This document shows positions 41,489 through 50,396 of a DNA stretch of 64,000 nucleotides, piece after piece. Location of the stretch: NCBI GenBank assembly GCA_011525755.1, contig WYBS01000126.1, forward strand, positions 1-64,000, read 5' to 3'. The notes under the pieces were generated by a model, which did no database searches, had not been told where the DNA came from, and saw only the letters and a list, made by a program, of their open reading frames with translations. The translations under genes and the position numbers were made by a program. Source of the stretch: Planctomycetaceae bacterium. GTDB taxonomy: Bacteria > Planctomycetota > PLA2. The stretch's first letter is position 1, and each line of letters starts with the position of its first letter.

Positions 41489-42730
41489 ATGTCCCGGCGC
41501 CGCGTCGTCGTCACCGGCCTGGGCGCCATCTGCGGCCTGGGCAACGACGCCCCCGCCGTCTGGGCGGGGGCGAAGGCCGGGCGTTCGAGCGCGCGGGCGC
41601 TCACCCGCATCGATCCCGCGGACCTCGGGAGCAGGATCGCCTGCGAGGTGCGGGACTTCGACGCGGAGGCGCTCCTCGGCCACGGCGCGAGAAAGCTCGA
41701 CCTCTTCTGCCAGTACGGCGTCGTCGCCGCGGACGAGGCGCTGCGCGACAGCGGCCTCGACCCTGCCCGCGAGGACCTCGACCGCTGCGCGGTGATCACG
41801 GGATCGGGTATCGGCGGCCTCAACGAGCTCGAGACGCAGCACACGGTGCTCGTCGAGCGGGGGGCGCGCCGCGTCTCCCCGTTCTTCATCCCGCGGCTCA
41901 TGATCAACGCGCTCTCGGGCAACATCTCGATCCGCAACGGCTTCCGCGGGCCGAACTACATCACGGCGTCGGCGTGCGCCTCGTCGTCCCATGCCATCGG
42001 CCTCGCCTTCCGTGCCGTGCGCGACGGCGACTGCGACATCTGCATGACGGGCGGCGCGGAGGCGACGATCACGCGGCTCGCGATGGCCGGCTTCTCGAAC
42101 ATGAAGGCGATGTCGGTCCGGAACGACGACCCGGAGCGCGCCTCGCGTCCCTTCGACCGGGACCGCGACGGGTTCGTCATGGGCGAGGGCGCGGGGATGC
42201 TCCTCCTCGAGGAGCTCGGGCACGCGAAGAAGCGCGGCGCGCGGATCTACGCCGAGGTGAAGGGGTTCGGCATGACCGCCGACGCCCACCACATCACCGC
42301 GCCGACGCCCGAGGGCAAGGGGCCTGCCGACGCGATGCGCCTCGCGCTCCGCGACGGCGGCGTCGATCCCGAGCGCGTCAACTACATCAACGCGCACGGC
42401 ACCTCCACGCCGCTGAACGACGCGGCCGAGACGCGCGCGATCCGCACCGTGTTCGCCGGCCACGCGGCCCGGCTCTCCGTGTCGTCGACCAAGTCGATGG
42501 CCGGGCACCTGCTCGGCGCCTCCGGAGGCCTCGAGCTCGTCCTCACCTCGCTCATGGCGCGCGAGGGCGTCGTGCACCCGACCATCAACTACGAGAACGG
42601 CGACCCCGAGTGCGACCTCGACTACGTCCCCAACGAGGCGCGCCCGCTGCGGATCGACCACGCCCTCTCCAACTCGCTCGGCTTCGGAGGCCACAACGTC
42701 TCCATCCTCGTCGCCCGGTTCGACGGATGA
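41489..42730 (+). CDS. fabF: 3-oxoacyl-ACP synthase II
   Basis: This 413-residue condensing enzyme elongates acyl-ACP. The catalytic Cys lies in TASACASSSHAIG, and the two His in NAHGTSTPLND and KSMAGHLLGASG. It starts 8 nt after acpP; its TGA overlaps the next ATG. No fabH or plsX is in this operon, unlike the usual rpmF-plsX-fabH-fabD order. Confidence 0.95.
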   Translation: MSRRRVVVTGLGAICGLGNDAPAVWAGAKAGRSSARALTRIDPADLGSRIACEVRDFDAEALLGHGARKLDLFCQYGVVAADEALRDSGLDPAREDLDRCAVITGSGIGGLNELETQHTVLVERGARRVSPFFIPRLMINALSGNISIRNGFRGPNYITASACASSSHAIGLAFRAVRDGDCDICMTGGAEATITRLAMAGFSNMKAMSVRNDDPERASRPFDRDRDGFVMGEGAGMLLLEELGHAKKRGARIYAEVKGFGMTADAHHITAPTPEGKGPADAMRLALRDGGVDPERVNYINAHGTSTPLNDAAETRAIRTVFAGHAARLSVSSTKSMAGHLLGASGGLELVLTSLMAREGVVHPTINYENGDPECDLDYVPNEARPLRIDHALSNSLGFGGHNVSILVARFDG

Positions 42731-44055
42731 GGGTCGACCGAGGGCTCCGGACGCGCCTTCTGAACGCGGGCCAGGAGTTCCTCGCCGAGCACGTCGAGGC
42801 GCTCGAGCCCGCGAAGCAGGAAGTCCTCCTGCCGCAGATCGAGGCGCTCGACCTCGAGGGGATCGCCGCGCTGCGCCGGGGGGAGGGCCTCGCGGTTCCC
42901 TCCCCGGAACCGTGGGAGACCATGCCCTGCGTCGCCGCGGGCGCGCGCGGGCCGAGGACCGAGGCAGCGGTGCGCGGCCGGATGGAGCTCGCGGGCGGGA
43001 AGGTCGCCTTCGTGATGATCGCGGGGGGACAGGCGTCCCGCCTCCGGTGGGACGGGCCCAAGGGCACGTTCCCGATCGGCCCGAAGACCGAGCGGAGCCT
43101 CTTCCGGGTACTCGTCGAGCATCTGGTCCGCGCCGCCCGGGACTTCGGCGCGGTCCCGCCGCTCGCGGTCACGACCTCGCCGACGACCGACGCGGCCATC
43201 CGGGCGTTCTTCGAGCTCAACGACTGCTTCGGCTTCGACCGCTCGGTGCTCTCGTTCGTCTGCCAGTCGTCGCTGCCCGCCTTCGACGAGGCGGGCCGGC
43301 TCATCCTCGCCGCCCCCGACCGGCTCTTCCTCTCGCCCGACGGCCATGGCGGCGCCATCCAGTCCCTCGAGTCGAGGGGGACCCTCAAGGCATGGGAGCA
43401 GCAGGGCATCGCGACCGTGTGCACCTTCCAGGTGGACAACCCCCTGCTCAGGGTCGTCGACCCCGACTTCATCGGGCGCATCTGGACCGAAGGGACGCCG
43501 ATCGCCACGAAGGTCGTCCTCAAGGACGCCCCCGGGCAGAGGCTCGGCATCGTCGTCCGGCGGAGCGGCCGGCCCGCGATCGTCGAGTACTCCGAGGCCC
43601 CCGAGGAACGCGCCGCGGCGCGCGACGCCTCCGGCGCGCTCGTCTACCGCCAGGGCTCCATCGCGGCCCACGCCTTCCGCCTCGACTTCCTCCGCCGGGC
43701 GCTCGCGACGGGCCTCCCGCTCCACGCCGCGAAAAAGGAGATCCCGTGCCTCGACGCCTCCGGGCAGGAGACGCGCGTCAAGGGGATCAAGTACGAGCGG
43801 TTCCTCTTCGACGTGTTCCCGCACGCGAGGGACCTGACGGTCGTCGAGGTGGAGCGCGACCGCGAGTACGCCCCGGTCAAGAACGCCGACGGGGACGAGT
43901 CGCCCGAGACCTCGCGCCGCACGCTCGAGGCGGAGTACCGGCGCTGGTACCGCGACGCGGGCAGGGAGCCCCCGGAGGGCGTCCTCGAGCTCTCCCCGCT
44001 CGACGCGCTCGGCCCCGACGACCTGCGCCCTTCCCACGCGCGCGGCGGCAGGTAG
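42727..44055 (+). CDS. UDP-N-acetylglucosamine pyrophosphorylase-like (UDPGP family)
   Basis: This 442-residue enzyme is of the eukaryote-type UDPGP/AGX family, which makes UDP-sugars from UTP and sugar-1-phosphate. The nucleotide-binding motif AGGQASRLRWDGPKG is near 97; TFQVDNPLLRVVDPDF and VKGIKYERFLFDVFPHA match AGX-like proteins. It overlaps fabF and is followed by ddl, fitting a role in supplying UDP-GlcNAc for cell envelope synthesis (inferred). Bacterial GlmU is the usual alternative and is not in this window. Confidence 0.85.
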   Translation: MRVDRGLRTRLLNAGQEFLAEHVEALEPAKQEVLLPQIEALDLEGIAALRRGEGLAVPSPEPWETMPCVAAGARGPRTEAAVRGRMELAGGKVAFVMIAGGQASRLRWDGPKGTFPIGPKTERSLFRVLVEHLVRAARDFGAVPPLAVTTSPTTDAAIRAFFELNDCFGFDRSVLSFVCQSSLPAFDEAGRLILAAPDRLFLSPDGHGGAIQSLESRGTLKAWEQQGIATVCTFQVDNPLLRVVDPDFIGRIWTEGTPIATKVVLKDAPGQRLGIVVRRSGRPAIVEYSEAPEERAAARDASGALVYRQGSIAAHAFRLDFLRRALATGLPLHAAKKEIPCLDASGQETRVKGIKYERFLFDVFPHARDLTVVEVERDREYAPVKNADGDESPETSRRTLEAEYRRWYRDAGREPPEGVLELSPLDALGPDDLRPSHARGGR

Positions 44056-44094
44056 ACTCATGGCGCGGAAGAGAGCCGGGCCGCGGAGCGTCGC

Positions 44095-45144
44095 ATGAGG
44101 ACCGTGGCCGTCGTGATGGGCGGGATGTCGAGCGAGCACGAGGTCTCGCTGTCGTCCGGCCGCGAAGCAATCCGGGCGCTCGACCGGCGCCGGTACCGTC
44201 CCGTCGAGATCGTCATCGGGCGCGACGGCAGCTGGCTCGTGGACGGCATCCGCCGGGACGGCGCGCTCGAAGGGGCGGAGGCGCTCCGGGGTCTCGGCTG
44301 CGAGATCGCGCTCCTCATGCTCCACGGGCAGCGGGGCGAGGACGGCGCGATCCAGGGATTCCTCGAGACCGCGGGCATCCGCTACACGGGCAGCGGCGTC
44401 GGCGGCTCGGCGCTCGCGTGGGACAAGATCGCCGCGAAACGCCTCGCGGCGACCCTGGGCATCGCCGTCCCGGGAGACCTCGTCCTGCCCCCCGCGACCG
44501 CGGACGACGTCGAGCGGGAGCTCGGCTTCCCCGTCTTCGTGAAGGACCCGTGCGGCGGGTCGAGTCTCGAGGTGCGTCCCGCGCGCGACGCGGGGGAGCT
44601 CCGCCGCGCGGTCTCGGACCTCGGCGCGCGCCGCCTCCTCGTCGAGAAGGCCGTCGAGGGCCGCGAGATCACCGTCCCGATCCTCGACGACGAGGACGGC
44701 GTCCCGCGGCCGCTCCCGGTCGTGGAGATCCGCGCGAAGGGCGGATTCTTCGACTACGAGAACAAGTACACGAAGGGCGTCGCCGAGGAGATCGTCCCGG
44801 CCCCCCTGCCCCCCCCGATCGCGCGCCGCGCCGCGGAGGCCGCGCTCGCGGTGCACCGCCTGCTCGGCCTCCGCGCGATGTCGCGGAGCGACTTCATCCT
44901 CCGGGACGACGGCACGCCGGTCTTCCTCGAGGTGAACACGATCCCCGGGATGACGCCGAACTCGCTCCTCCCGAAGGCCGCGGCAGCCGCCGGGATCGCC
45001 TTCCCCGAGGTCCTCGCACGGCTCCTCGAAAGCGCGGGCAAGGGCGCTACCATGGGCCGCACATGGAACGTGTCGTCCGGAAGGAGTGGGGGGAGGAGCA
45101 CTGGATCGTCAACCGCTCCTACTGCGGAAAGAAGCTCCTCCTGA
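44095..45144 (+). CDS. ddl: D-alanine--D-alanine ligase
   Basis: This 349-residue ATP-grasp enzyme makes the D-Ala-D-Ala dipeptide of peptidoglycan. Signatures are GGMSSEHEVSLSSG, LHGQRGEDGAIQGFLE, FVKDPCGGSS and EVNTIPGMTPNSLLP. True homology seems to stop at about RLLESAGKG (residue 318). The final ~30 residues are Ser/Gly/Arg-rich and read, out of frame, through the start of the cupin gene (82-nt overlap), as if the natural stop were lost. Its presence suggests the organism builds peptidoglycan. Confidence 0.92.
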   Translation: MRTVAVVMGGMSSEHEVSLSSGREAIRALDRRRYRPVEIVIGRDGSWLVDGIRRDGALEGAEALRGLGCEIALLMLHGQRGEDGAIQGFLETAGIRYTGSGVGGSALAWDKIAAKRLAATLGIAVPGDLVLPPATADDVERELGFPVFVKDPCGGSSLEVRPARDAGELRRAVSDLGARRLLVEKAVEGREITVPILDDEDGVPRPLPVVEIRAKGGFFDYENKYTKGVAEEIVPAPLPPPIARRAAEAALAVHRLLGLRAMSRSDFILRDDGTPVFLEVNTIPGMTPNSLLPKAAAAAGIAFPEVLARLLESAGKGATMGRTWNVSSGRSGGRSTGSSTAPTAERSSS

Positions 45145-45431
45145 AGCGGGGGTTCCGCTGCTCGGTCCACCGGCACCCGGTGAAGGACGAGACGTTCCAC
45201 GTCGAGAAGGGGCTCGTCTGGCTCGAGCTCGACGGTCTTGGCCGCTTCCTCCGGCCCGGCGACACGGTCCACATCCCTCCGAGGACGCCCCACCGGTTCA
45301 GCGGCCTCGAGGAGAGCGTGATCCTCGAGTTCTCGACGCACCACGAGGACGACGACTGCATCCGCGACGAGCCGTCCGGGCCGGTCCCGGAGGACGTCCT
45401 CGCGGACCTGCTCCTCCGCGCGGGGAAATAG
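45063..45431 (+). CDS. Cupin-fold sugar-binding/isomerase-like protein
   Basis: This is a 122-residue single cupin domain. The metal-binding motif reads CSVHRHPVKDETFHVEKG and later PPRTPHRFSG, giving the His/Glu set of type I cupins. KEWGEEHWIVNRSYCGKKL resembles the N-terminus of phosphomannose-isomerase-type and D-lyxose-isomerase-type sugar cupins. The substrate is unknown. It overlaps ddl by 82 nt; TACCAT lies 9 nt before the ATG, so it may be transcribed separately. Confidence 0.8.
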   Translation: MERVVRKEWGEEHWIVNRSYCGKKLLLKRGFRCSVHRHPVKDETFHVEKGLVWLELDGLGRFLRPGDTVHIPPRTPHRFSGLEESVILEFSTHHEDDDCIRDEPSGPVPEDVLADLLLRAGK

Positions 45432-45513
45432 GGGGGGTCCGGGGGCAGCCGAAACCACGCCCGCGAGCGTATCCAAGGGGGTTGAGGCGAAGGGGTACCA
45501 TGGGTGTTTCCGC

Positions 45514-47391
45514 ATGGAGAGAAGACTCCTCCTCGTCCTCGGCGTCCTCGGCGCGGTCTGCGGCATCGCGCTGATCCTCGCGCTGTCCGGCGCGGAGCCG
45601 CCCCGGACCCGGCCGCCGGTCGAGGCCGCGCCCCCGCACTCGATCGCGCCTCCCCCGGAGACGGAGCCCGGCGCGAAGAAGGAGAGCGGCACGCTCAAGG
45701 GGCGCGTCTTGAGCGGGAAGACGGGCGAGGGGATCAAGGGGGCGAAGGTCGTCGCGCTCTCGCCGCACCTCGAGCCGGCGAGGAGCCCCGACGAGATCCC
45801 GACGTGGGGGGGGCTGATCCCGCGCAAGACGGTGTACACGGGCGAGAACGGGTACTTCTCCCTCGAGGCGCTGCCGCCGGACTACTGGAGCCTCTGGGTC
45901 GAGAAGCGGGGGTACGCGTGGACGACGGTGCCGCGCGCGAAGTTCCTGGAGGAGCACGTGATCGAGCTCTTCCCCGCGTGCAGCGTGAGGGGCCAGGTGG
46001 TCTACCCGGACGGGTTCCCGGCGCCCGGCGTCCGGATCGAGTACCACGTGCAGGGCACGCACTCCGAGGTCTTCTCGCGCTACCAGCTCGAGAAGTACTA
46101 CACGACCACGAGGGAGGACGGCACGTTCCAGTACGAGGACCTGCCGCCCGGGAAGTTCACGGTCGAGGTCTACCCGCCGGACCACCTGCCCTTCCCGTGG
46201 CGGTTCGAGCCGCCGCTCGAGCCGGGCGAGAACAGGGACCTCGGCGTCCACAAGCTCGACGACGGGTTCTCGATCACGGCGAAGGTCGTCTGGCGGGAGA
46301 CGAACGAGCCCGTCCCGGACATCGAGGTGGCGGTGCGCCCGATCGCGGACCCGATGCCGCGCACGAACATCGGCCAGCGCCGTCGCACGGACGCGAACGG
46401 CATCGCGCGCTTCAAGGGGCTCGGCGGCCAGTTCGCCGAGCGCCCGCAGTTCCTCGTCGCCGCGAACCTCGCGAACGGCCCCGTGCTCCCGGACGAAGGC
46501 GGCACGCACCCGCCCGGCTCGACGGTCACGATCTACCTCCGGAAGGAGGGGTCGGTGAAGGGGTTCGTCGAGCGCCCGAACGGGGATCCGCTCGACCAGT
46601 TCGCCGTGGACCTCGAGGCCACGGGCCACATCGCGCGCCAGCTCCGCGACTTCGGGGAGAACGGCAAGTTCCACGTCTTCCAGGTGCCGGGCGGCCGTTA
46701 CAAGCTCCACATCCGCCACGGCAACCTCGTCGACAAGGAGATCGACATCGACGTCGAGGGCGGCGAGGAGCTCGACGTCGGGAAGATCCGCCTCGAGGAG
46801 GGCGCGCAGATCACGGGCGCGGTCCGCCGCTCGAACGGCAGGGAGCTCGAGGGCGTCGTGCGCGTGAACCTCGGCATCCGCGTGAAGAACCCGGCGGGGG
46901 TCGAGGGGTGGCGCGAGGCGGGACGGAGCTACGTGCAGCAGGACGGGACCTTCCTCTTCAAGGGGGTCGCGCCGGGCACGTACGGGCTCTGGCCGGAGTC
47001 GATCGAGAACCCGACCGCGACCACGGAGCCCGTGGACATCGTCGTGCGCCCGGGCGACACGGCCCTGCAGAAGGACCTCGTCCTCTGGAGCGAGGGGATC
47101 CTCGACCTGCGCTTCCTCGACCAGGTCGAGGGGAGCATGCGCCAGGTCGTGCAGCCGCCCACGTACCTCGTCGAGACGGCGACCGGGAAGGAGGTCCGCT
47201 GGTTCGGCATCGGCACCCGCCTGCGGCCGGGCTCCTACACGGTCTACGTGGAGATCCCGGACGCCCAGGGCGTCCCGAGACGGTACAAGGCGCGCGAGGT
47301 AGAAGTCACCGAGCGCCCACCGCGAGGTCAAGAGGGGACGGGGCAGGACCCGATAGAGATACGTCTCTTCGAGGTCCGGGATGGCAGCTAA
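45514..47391 (+). CDS. Membrane-anchored protein with several carboxypeptidase-regulatory-like/Ig modules
   Basis: This is a 625-residue protein. An N-terminal helix (about 5-27) anchors it. A Pro/Ala/Glu linker follows. The body is made of repeated beta-sandwich modules with the pattern G.V....G.P..G..V......T...G.F....LPPG: LKGRVLSGKTGEGIKGAKVV, VRGQVVYPDGFPAPGVRIEY, VKGFVERPNGDPL and ITGAVRRSNG. Such modules occur in bacterial surface proteins. A variant 14-mer lies before it (45432). The next gene overlaps its last 11 nt. Confidence 0.8.
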   Translation: MERRLLLVLGVLGAVCGIALILALSGAEPPRTRPPVEAAPPHSIAPPPETEPGAKKESGTLKGRVLSGKTGEGIKGAKVVALSPHLEPARSPDEIPTWGGLIPRKTVYTGENGYFSLEALPPDYWSLWVEKRGYAWTTVPRAKFLEEHVIELFPACSVRGQVVYPDGFPAPGVRIEYHVQGTHSEVFSRYQLEKYYTTTREDGTFQYEDLPPGKFTVEVYPPDHLPFPWRFEPPLEPGENRDLGVHKLDDGFSITAKVVWRETNEPVPDIEVAVRPIADPMPRTNIGQRRRTDANGIARFKGLGGQFAERPQFLVAANLANGPVLPDEGGTHPPGSTVTIYLRKEGSVKGFVERPNGDPLDQFAVDLEATGHIARQLRDFGENGKFHVFQVPGGRYKLHIRHGNLVDKEIDIDVEGGEELDVGKIRLEEGAQITGAVRRSNGRELEGVVRVNLGIRVKNPAGVEGWREAGRSYVQQDGTFLFKGVAPGTYGLWPESIENPTATTEPVDIVVRPGDTALQKDLVLWSEGILDLRFLDQVEGSMRQVVQPPTYLVETATGKEVRWFGIGTRLRPGSYTVYVEIPDAQGVPRRYKAREVEVTERPPRGQEGTGQDPIEIRLFEVRDGS

Positions 47392-47725
47392 GCGGGACGA
47401 CGCAACAACGGAGCAGGACCAGCGCACGGGGGAGGACCGCCGGACCGGCGAGGAACGCCGGTCGGACGGAGACCGCCGGGCCGAGAACATGGGCCACGAC
47501 CCCGAGCGCCGCTCCGGCGAGGAACGCCGGAAGCGCGGCCCCGAGGCGGAGCGCCGGAAGGTCGAGCGGCGGATCAACGAGTACCGGCTGAAGCCCGAGG
47601 TGCTCGAGTTCATCAACGCCGTGAACGAGTTCAAGTCGGTCCGCCAGAAGCCGTTCCCGACGTGGTCGGAGATCTACGACATCTTCGTCGGGCTCGGATA
47701 CCGCCGCGCCGCGAAGAAGGAGTAG
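47381..47725 (+). CDS. Small charged protein with RRTGEERR-type repeats
   Basis: This is a 114-residue protein with an extremely charged first half: repeats of the type DRRTGEERRSDGDRR and PERRSGEERRKR, a low-complexity pattern found in many bacterial proteins and likely disordered. The second half is a more regular segment (PEVLEFINAVNEFKSVRQ, FPTWSEIYDIFVGLGYRR). It overlaps the previous gene by 11 nt. The function is unknown; nucleic-acid binding is possible from charge alone. Confidence 0.7.
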   Translation: MAAKRDDATTEQDQRTGEDRRTGEERRSDGDRRAENMGHDPERRSGEERRKRGPEAERRKVERRINEYRLKPEVLEFINAVNEFKSVRQKPFPTWSEIYDIFVGLGYRRAAKKE

Positions 47726-47823
47726 CCGCGCCGCGGCGGCCCGCCGCGAAGGCGGGTCCCCGGGGGGGGCGCGGGGGGGGCGGCTACCCCCGACCGCCCG
47801 GAAGCCTTAGAATCTCGCCCCTG

Positions 47824-49269
47824 ATGCGATTCCAGGCCTCCCCCGCGCCGTCCCCTTCCCGCCGCGGCGCGTTCGTCCTCTTCCGCGGCGACGCCGACCG
47901 CTCGCTCCCCCCGTCCCTCGACCGGGCGCTCCGGGACGCCGCGGCCGCGGCCCTGCGGGCGAAGGAGTTCACGGGGCGGAAGGGGGAGACGCTCCTGCTC
48001 CACGGCGGCGGATCCCGGCTGCTCCTCGTGGGCCTCGGCGACAAGAAGGCATCCGGGCCCGACGCGCTCCGGGGCGCGGCGGGGGTGGCGGCGAGGCAGC
48101 TCGAGGCGCGCGGGATCCAGGAGGCCACCTTCCTCGTGCCCGGCGCGAAGGACGAGGCCGCGCTCGCGCGCGCCGTGACCGAGGGGGCCGGGCTCGCGGC
48201 GTACCGTTTCGACGCGTGCAAGAGCAGGCGGGAGAAGGCGCGCTTCGGAAAGGCCGCGGTCGCGCCGGAGTCGGGAGGCGCGCGTCTCGCCGCGGCCGTC
48301 TCCGAGGGGCAGGCGATCGTCGAGGCCGTGTCGTTCGCCCGCGACCTCGGGAACCTCCCGCCCAACACGAAGAACGCCGTCTACCTCGCGTCCGAGGCGA
48401 GGAAGCTCGCGGGCGGCCGCCTCTCGGTGCGCGTCCACGACCGGCGCGCGATCGAGCGGATGCGGATGGGTGCCTTCGCCGCCGTCGCGCGGGCGTCCGC
48501 GAACGAGCCGCGGCTGATCGAGATGCGCTACAAGGGCGCGCCGCGCGGCCCCGTGGTCGCGCTCGTCGGCAAGGGGGTGACCTTCGACACGGGCGGCATC
48601 TCGATCAAGCCCGCGGAGAAGATGGAGGAGATGAAGTTCGACATGTGCGGCGGCGCCGCCGTGCTCGGGCTCATGCACCTCCTCGGGAGCCAAAAGCCGC
48701 GCGTCAACGTGCTCGCCCTCGTGCCCGCGACCGACAACATGCCGGGCGGCGACGCCTGCCGGCCGGGCGACATCGTGAAGGCGAGGAACGGCAAGACGAT
48801 CGAGATCATCTCGACCGACGCGGAGGGAAGGATGCTCCTCTGCGACGCGCTCTCCTACGCGGCGGAGAGCAAGCCCGCGTGCATGATCGACCTCGCGACG
48901 CTCACCGGCGCGTGCGTCGTCGCCCTCGGCGACGCGGCCGCGGGCCTCTTCACGAGCGACGACGGGCTGCGCGGGGAGATCGAGGAGGCGTCGAAGGCAT
49001 CGGGCGAGCGCGTCTGGCCGATGCCGCTCTTCCCGCGCTACAGCGAGATGATGAAGAGCAGCTACGCGGATCTGAAGAACGCGGGCGGCCGCTACGGCGG
49101 GGCGTGCACCGCGGCGGCCTTCCTGAAGGAGTTCGTCGGCGCGGTGCCCTGGGCGCATCTCGACATCGCGGGCACGGCGTGGACGGACAAGGACCAGGAG
49201 TGGAACCGCGTCGGCGCGACGGGCTACGGCGTCCGCCTCCTCTGGGAGTTCCTGAAGGCGCGGGCATGA
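47824..49269 (+). CDS. pepA: Leucyl aminopeptidase (M17)
   Basis: This 481-residue two-metal aminopeptidase has its C-terminal catalytic half intact: GKGVTFDTGGISIKPA, KFDMCGGAAVLG, DNMPGGDACRPGDI and STDAEGRMLLCDAL (metal ligands and bicarbonate-binding Arg). The N-terminal domain is poorly conserved, as usual. TAGAAT is 10 nt before the ATG. The stop overlaps the next start (ATGA), so it heads a four-gene overlapping operon. Confidence 0.93.
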   Translation: MRFQASPAPSPSRRGAFVLFRGDADRSLPPSLDRALRDAAAAALRAKEFTGRKGETLLLHGGGSRLLLVGLGDKKASGPDALRGAAGVAARQLEARGIQEATFLVPGAKDEAALARAVTEGAGLAAYRFDACKSRREKARFGKAAVAPESGGARLAAAVSEGQAIVEAVSFARDLGNLPPNTKNAVYLASEARKLAGGRLSVRVHDRRAIERMRMGAFAAVARASANEPRLIEMRYKGAPRGPVVALVGKGVTFDTGGISIKPAEKMEEMKFDMCGGAAVLGLMHLLGSQKPRVNVLALVPATDNMPGGDACRPGDIVKARNGKTIEIISTDAEGRMLLCDALSYAAESKPACMIDLATLTGACVVALGDAAAGLFTSDDGLRGEIEEASKASGERVWPMPLFPRYSEMMKSSYADLKNAGGRYGGACTAAAFLKEFVGAVPWAHLDIAGTAWTDKDQEWNRVGATGYGVRLLWEFLKARA

Positions 49270-50396
49270 GCGCGTCCTCCCCCCCGGCCCCCCTCGCCCC
49301 GAAGGCCAACGGCAACGGCCGGGACAAGCGGCTGCTCCAGCTCCTCGTCGCCGTGCGCGGGCGGAAGACCTCGCTCATCCAGGTCCACAACAACCCCGAC
49401 CCGGACGCGCTCGGCGCCGCGATGGGCATGCGCGAGCTCTACCGCCGCTACCTGGACCTCCGGTCGCGGATCGTCTTCGGCGGGATCGTGGGGCGCGCGG
49501 AGAACCGCACGATGCTCCGGCTGCTCCAGCTCGAGATCGTCCCCGCGAGCAAGGTCGACTTCGGCTGCTGCGACCTCCACACGCTCGTGGACGCGCAGCC
49601 GGGCTTCGGCCACGCGCCGCTGCCGGAGGGGCGGTATCCGGACGTCGTGATCGACCACCACCCGATGCGCGAGAGCCGGCCGCAGTCGGTCGCGTACTGG
49701 GACGTGGCGCGCCCGGTCGGGGCGACGTCGACGCTCGTCGCGCTGCTGTTCCTGCGCAACCACGTCCCGATCCCGGGCGACGTCGCTACCGCACTTATGT
49801 ACGGTATCAAGTCGGACACCCACGACCTCTCGGAGCACGCGACGGACGAGGACCGGGAGGCGTACCACGGGCTCTTCCCCTTCGCGGACACCGCGACGAT
49901 CGCGCAGATCCAGAACGCGCGCGTGCCGCAGTCCTACTTCGCGATGTTCTCCCGCGCCATCGAGAACGCGCAGGTGTACGACTTCGCGTGCGTCGCCCAC
50001 CTCGGCCGCATCGACAACCCCGACATGGTGGCCGAGATGGCGGACTTCCTGCTGCGCTGCGAGGACCTGCGCTGGACGATGGTCACGGGCCTCTACGAGC
50101 AGACGCTCCACTTCAGCCTCCGCTCCACGGACCGGAACGCCCGCGCGGGCTCGCTGGCGCGGCGCGTCGTGGGCGTGATGGGCTCGGCGGGCGGCCACGG
50201 GCAGATGGCCGGCGGGCAGGTGCCGCTGAGCGACGCCGACAAGCGCACGCGCGACCGCGTCGTGAAGGCCGTGACGGACCGCTTCCTCTCCGACGTGAAG
50301 GCGAAGCGCTCGCTCCGCCGCTCGCTCCTCGCGGACCCGATGGACGAGACCGACACGAAGGAGTTCGACGCGGGGGGGCCGGGGGGGCCGCCGTGA
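49266..50396 (+). CDS. DHH-family phosphoesterase
   Basis: This is a 376-residue protein of the NrnA/exopolyphosphatase-like DHH/DHHA1 family. NNPDPDALGAA (about 42-52) and IDHHPMRES carry the metal-binding Asp/His; GGHGQMAGGQ is the DHHA1 substrate-binding motif. Such enzymes degrade nanoRNA or cyclic-dinucleotide products. The Gly/Pro-rich C-terminus (GGPGGPP) and its coupled position between pepA and an arginase-family gene are notable. Confidence 0.88.
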   Translation: MSASSPPAPLAPKANGNGRDKRLLQLLVAVRGRKTSLIQVHNNPDPDALGAAMGMRELYRRYLDLRSRIVFGGIVGRAENRTMLRLLQLEIVPASKVDFGCCDLHTLVDAQPGFGHAPLPEGRYPDVVIDHHPMRESRPQSVAYWDVARPVGATSTLVALLFLRNHVPIPGDVATALMYGIKSDTHDLSEHATDEDREAYHGLFPFADTATIAQIQNARVPQSYFAMFSRAIENAQVYDFACVAHLGRIDNPDMVAEMADFLLRCEDLRWTMVTGLYEQTLHFSLRSTDRNARAGSLARRVVGVMGSAGGHGQMAGGQVPLSDADKRTRDRVVKAVTDRFLSDVKAKRSLRRSLLADPMDETDTKEFDAGGPGGPP

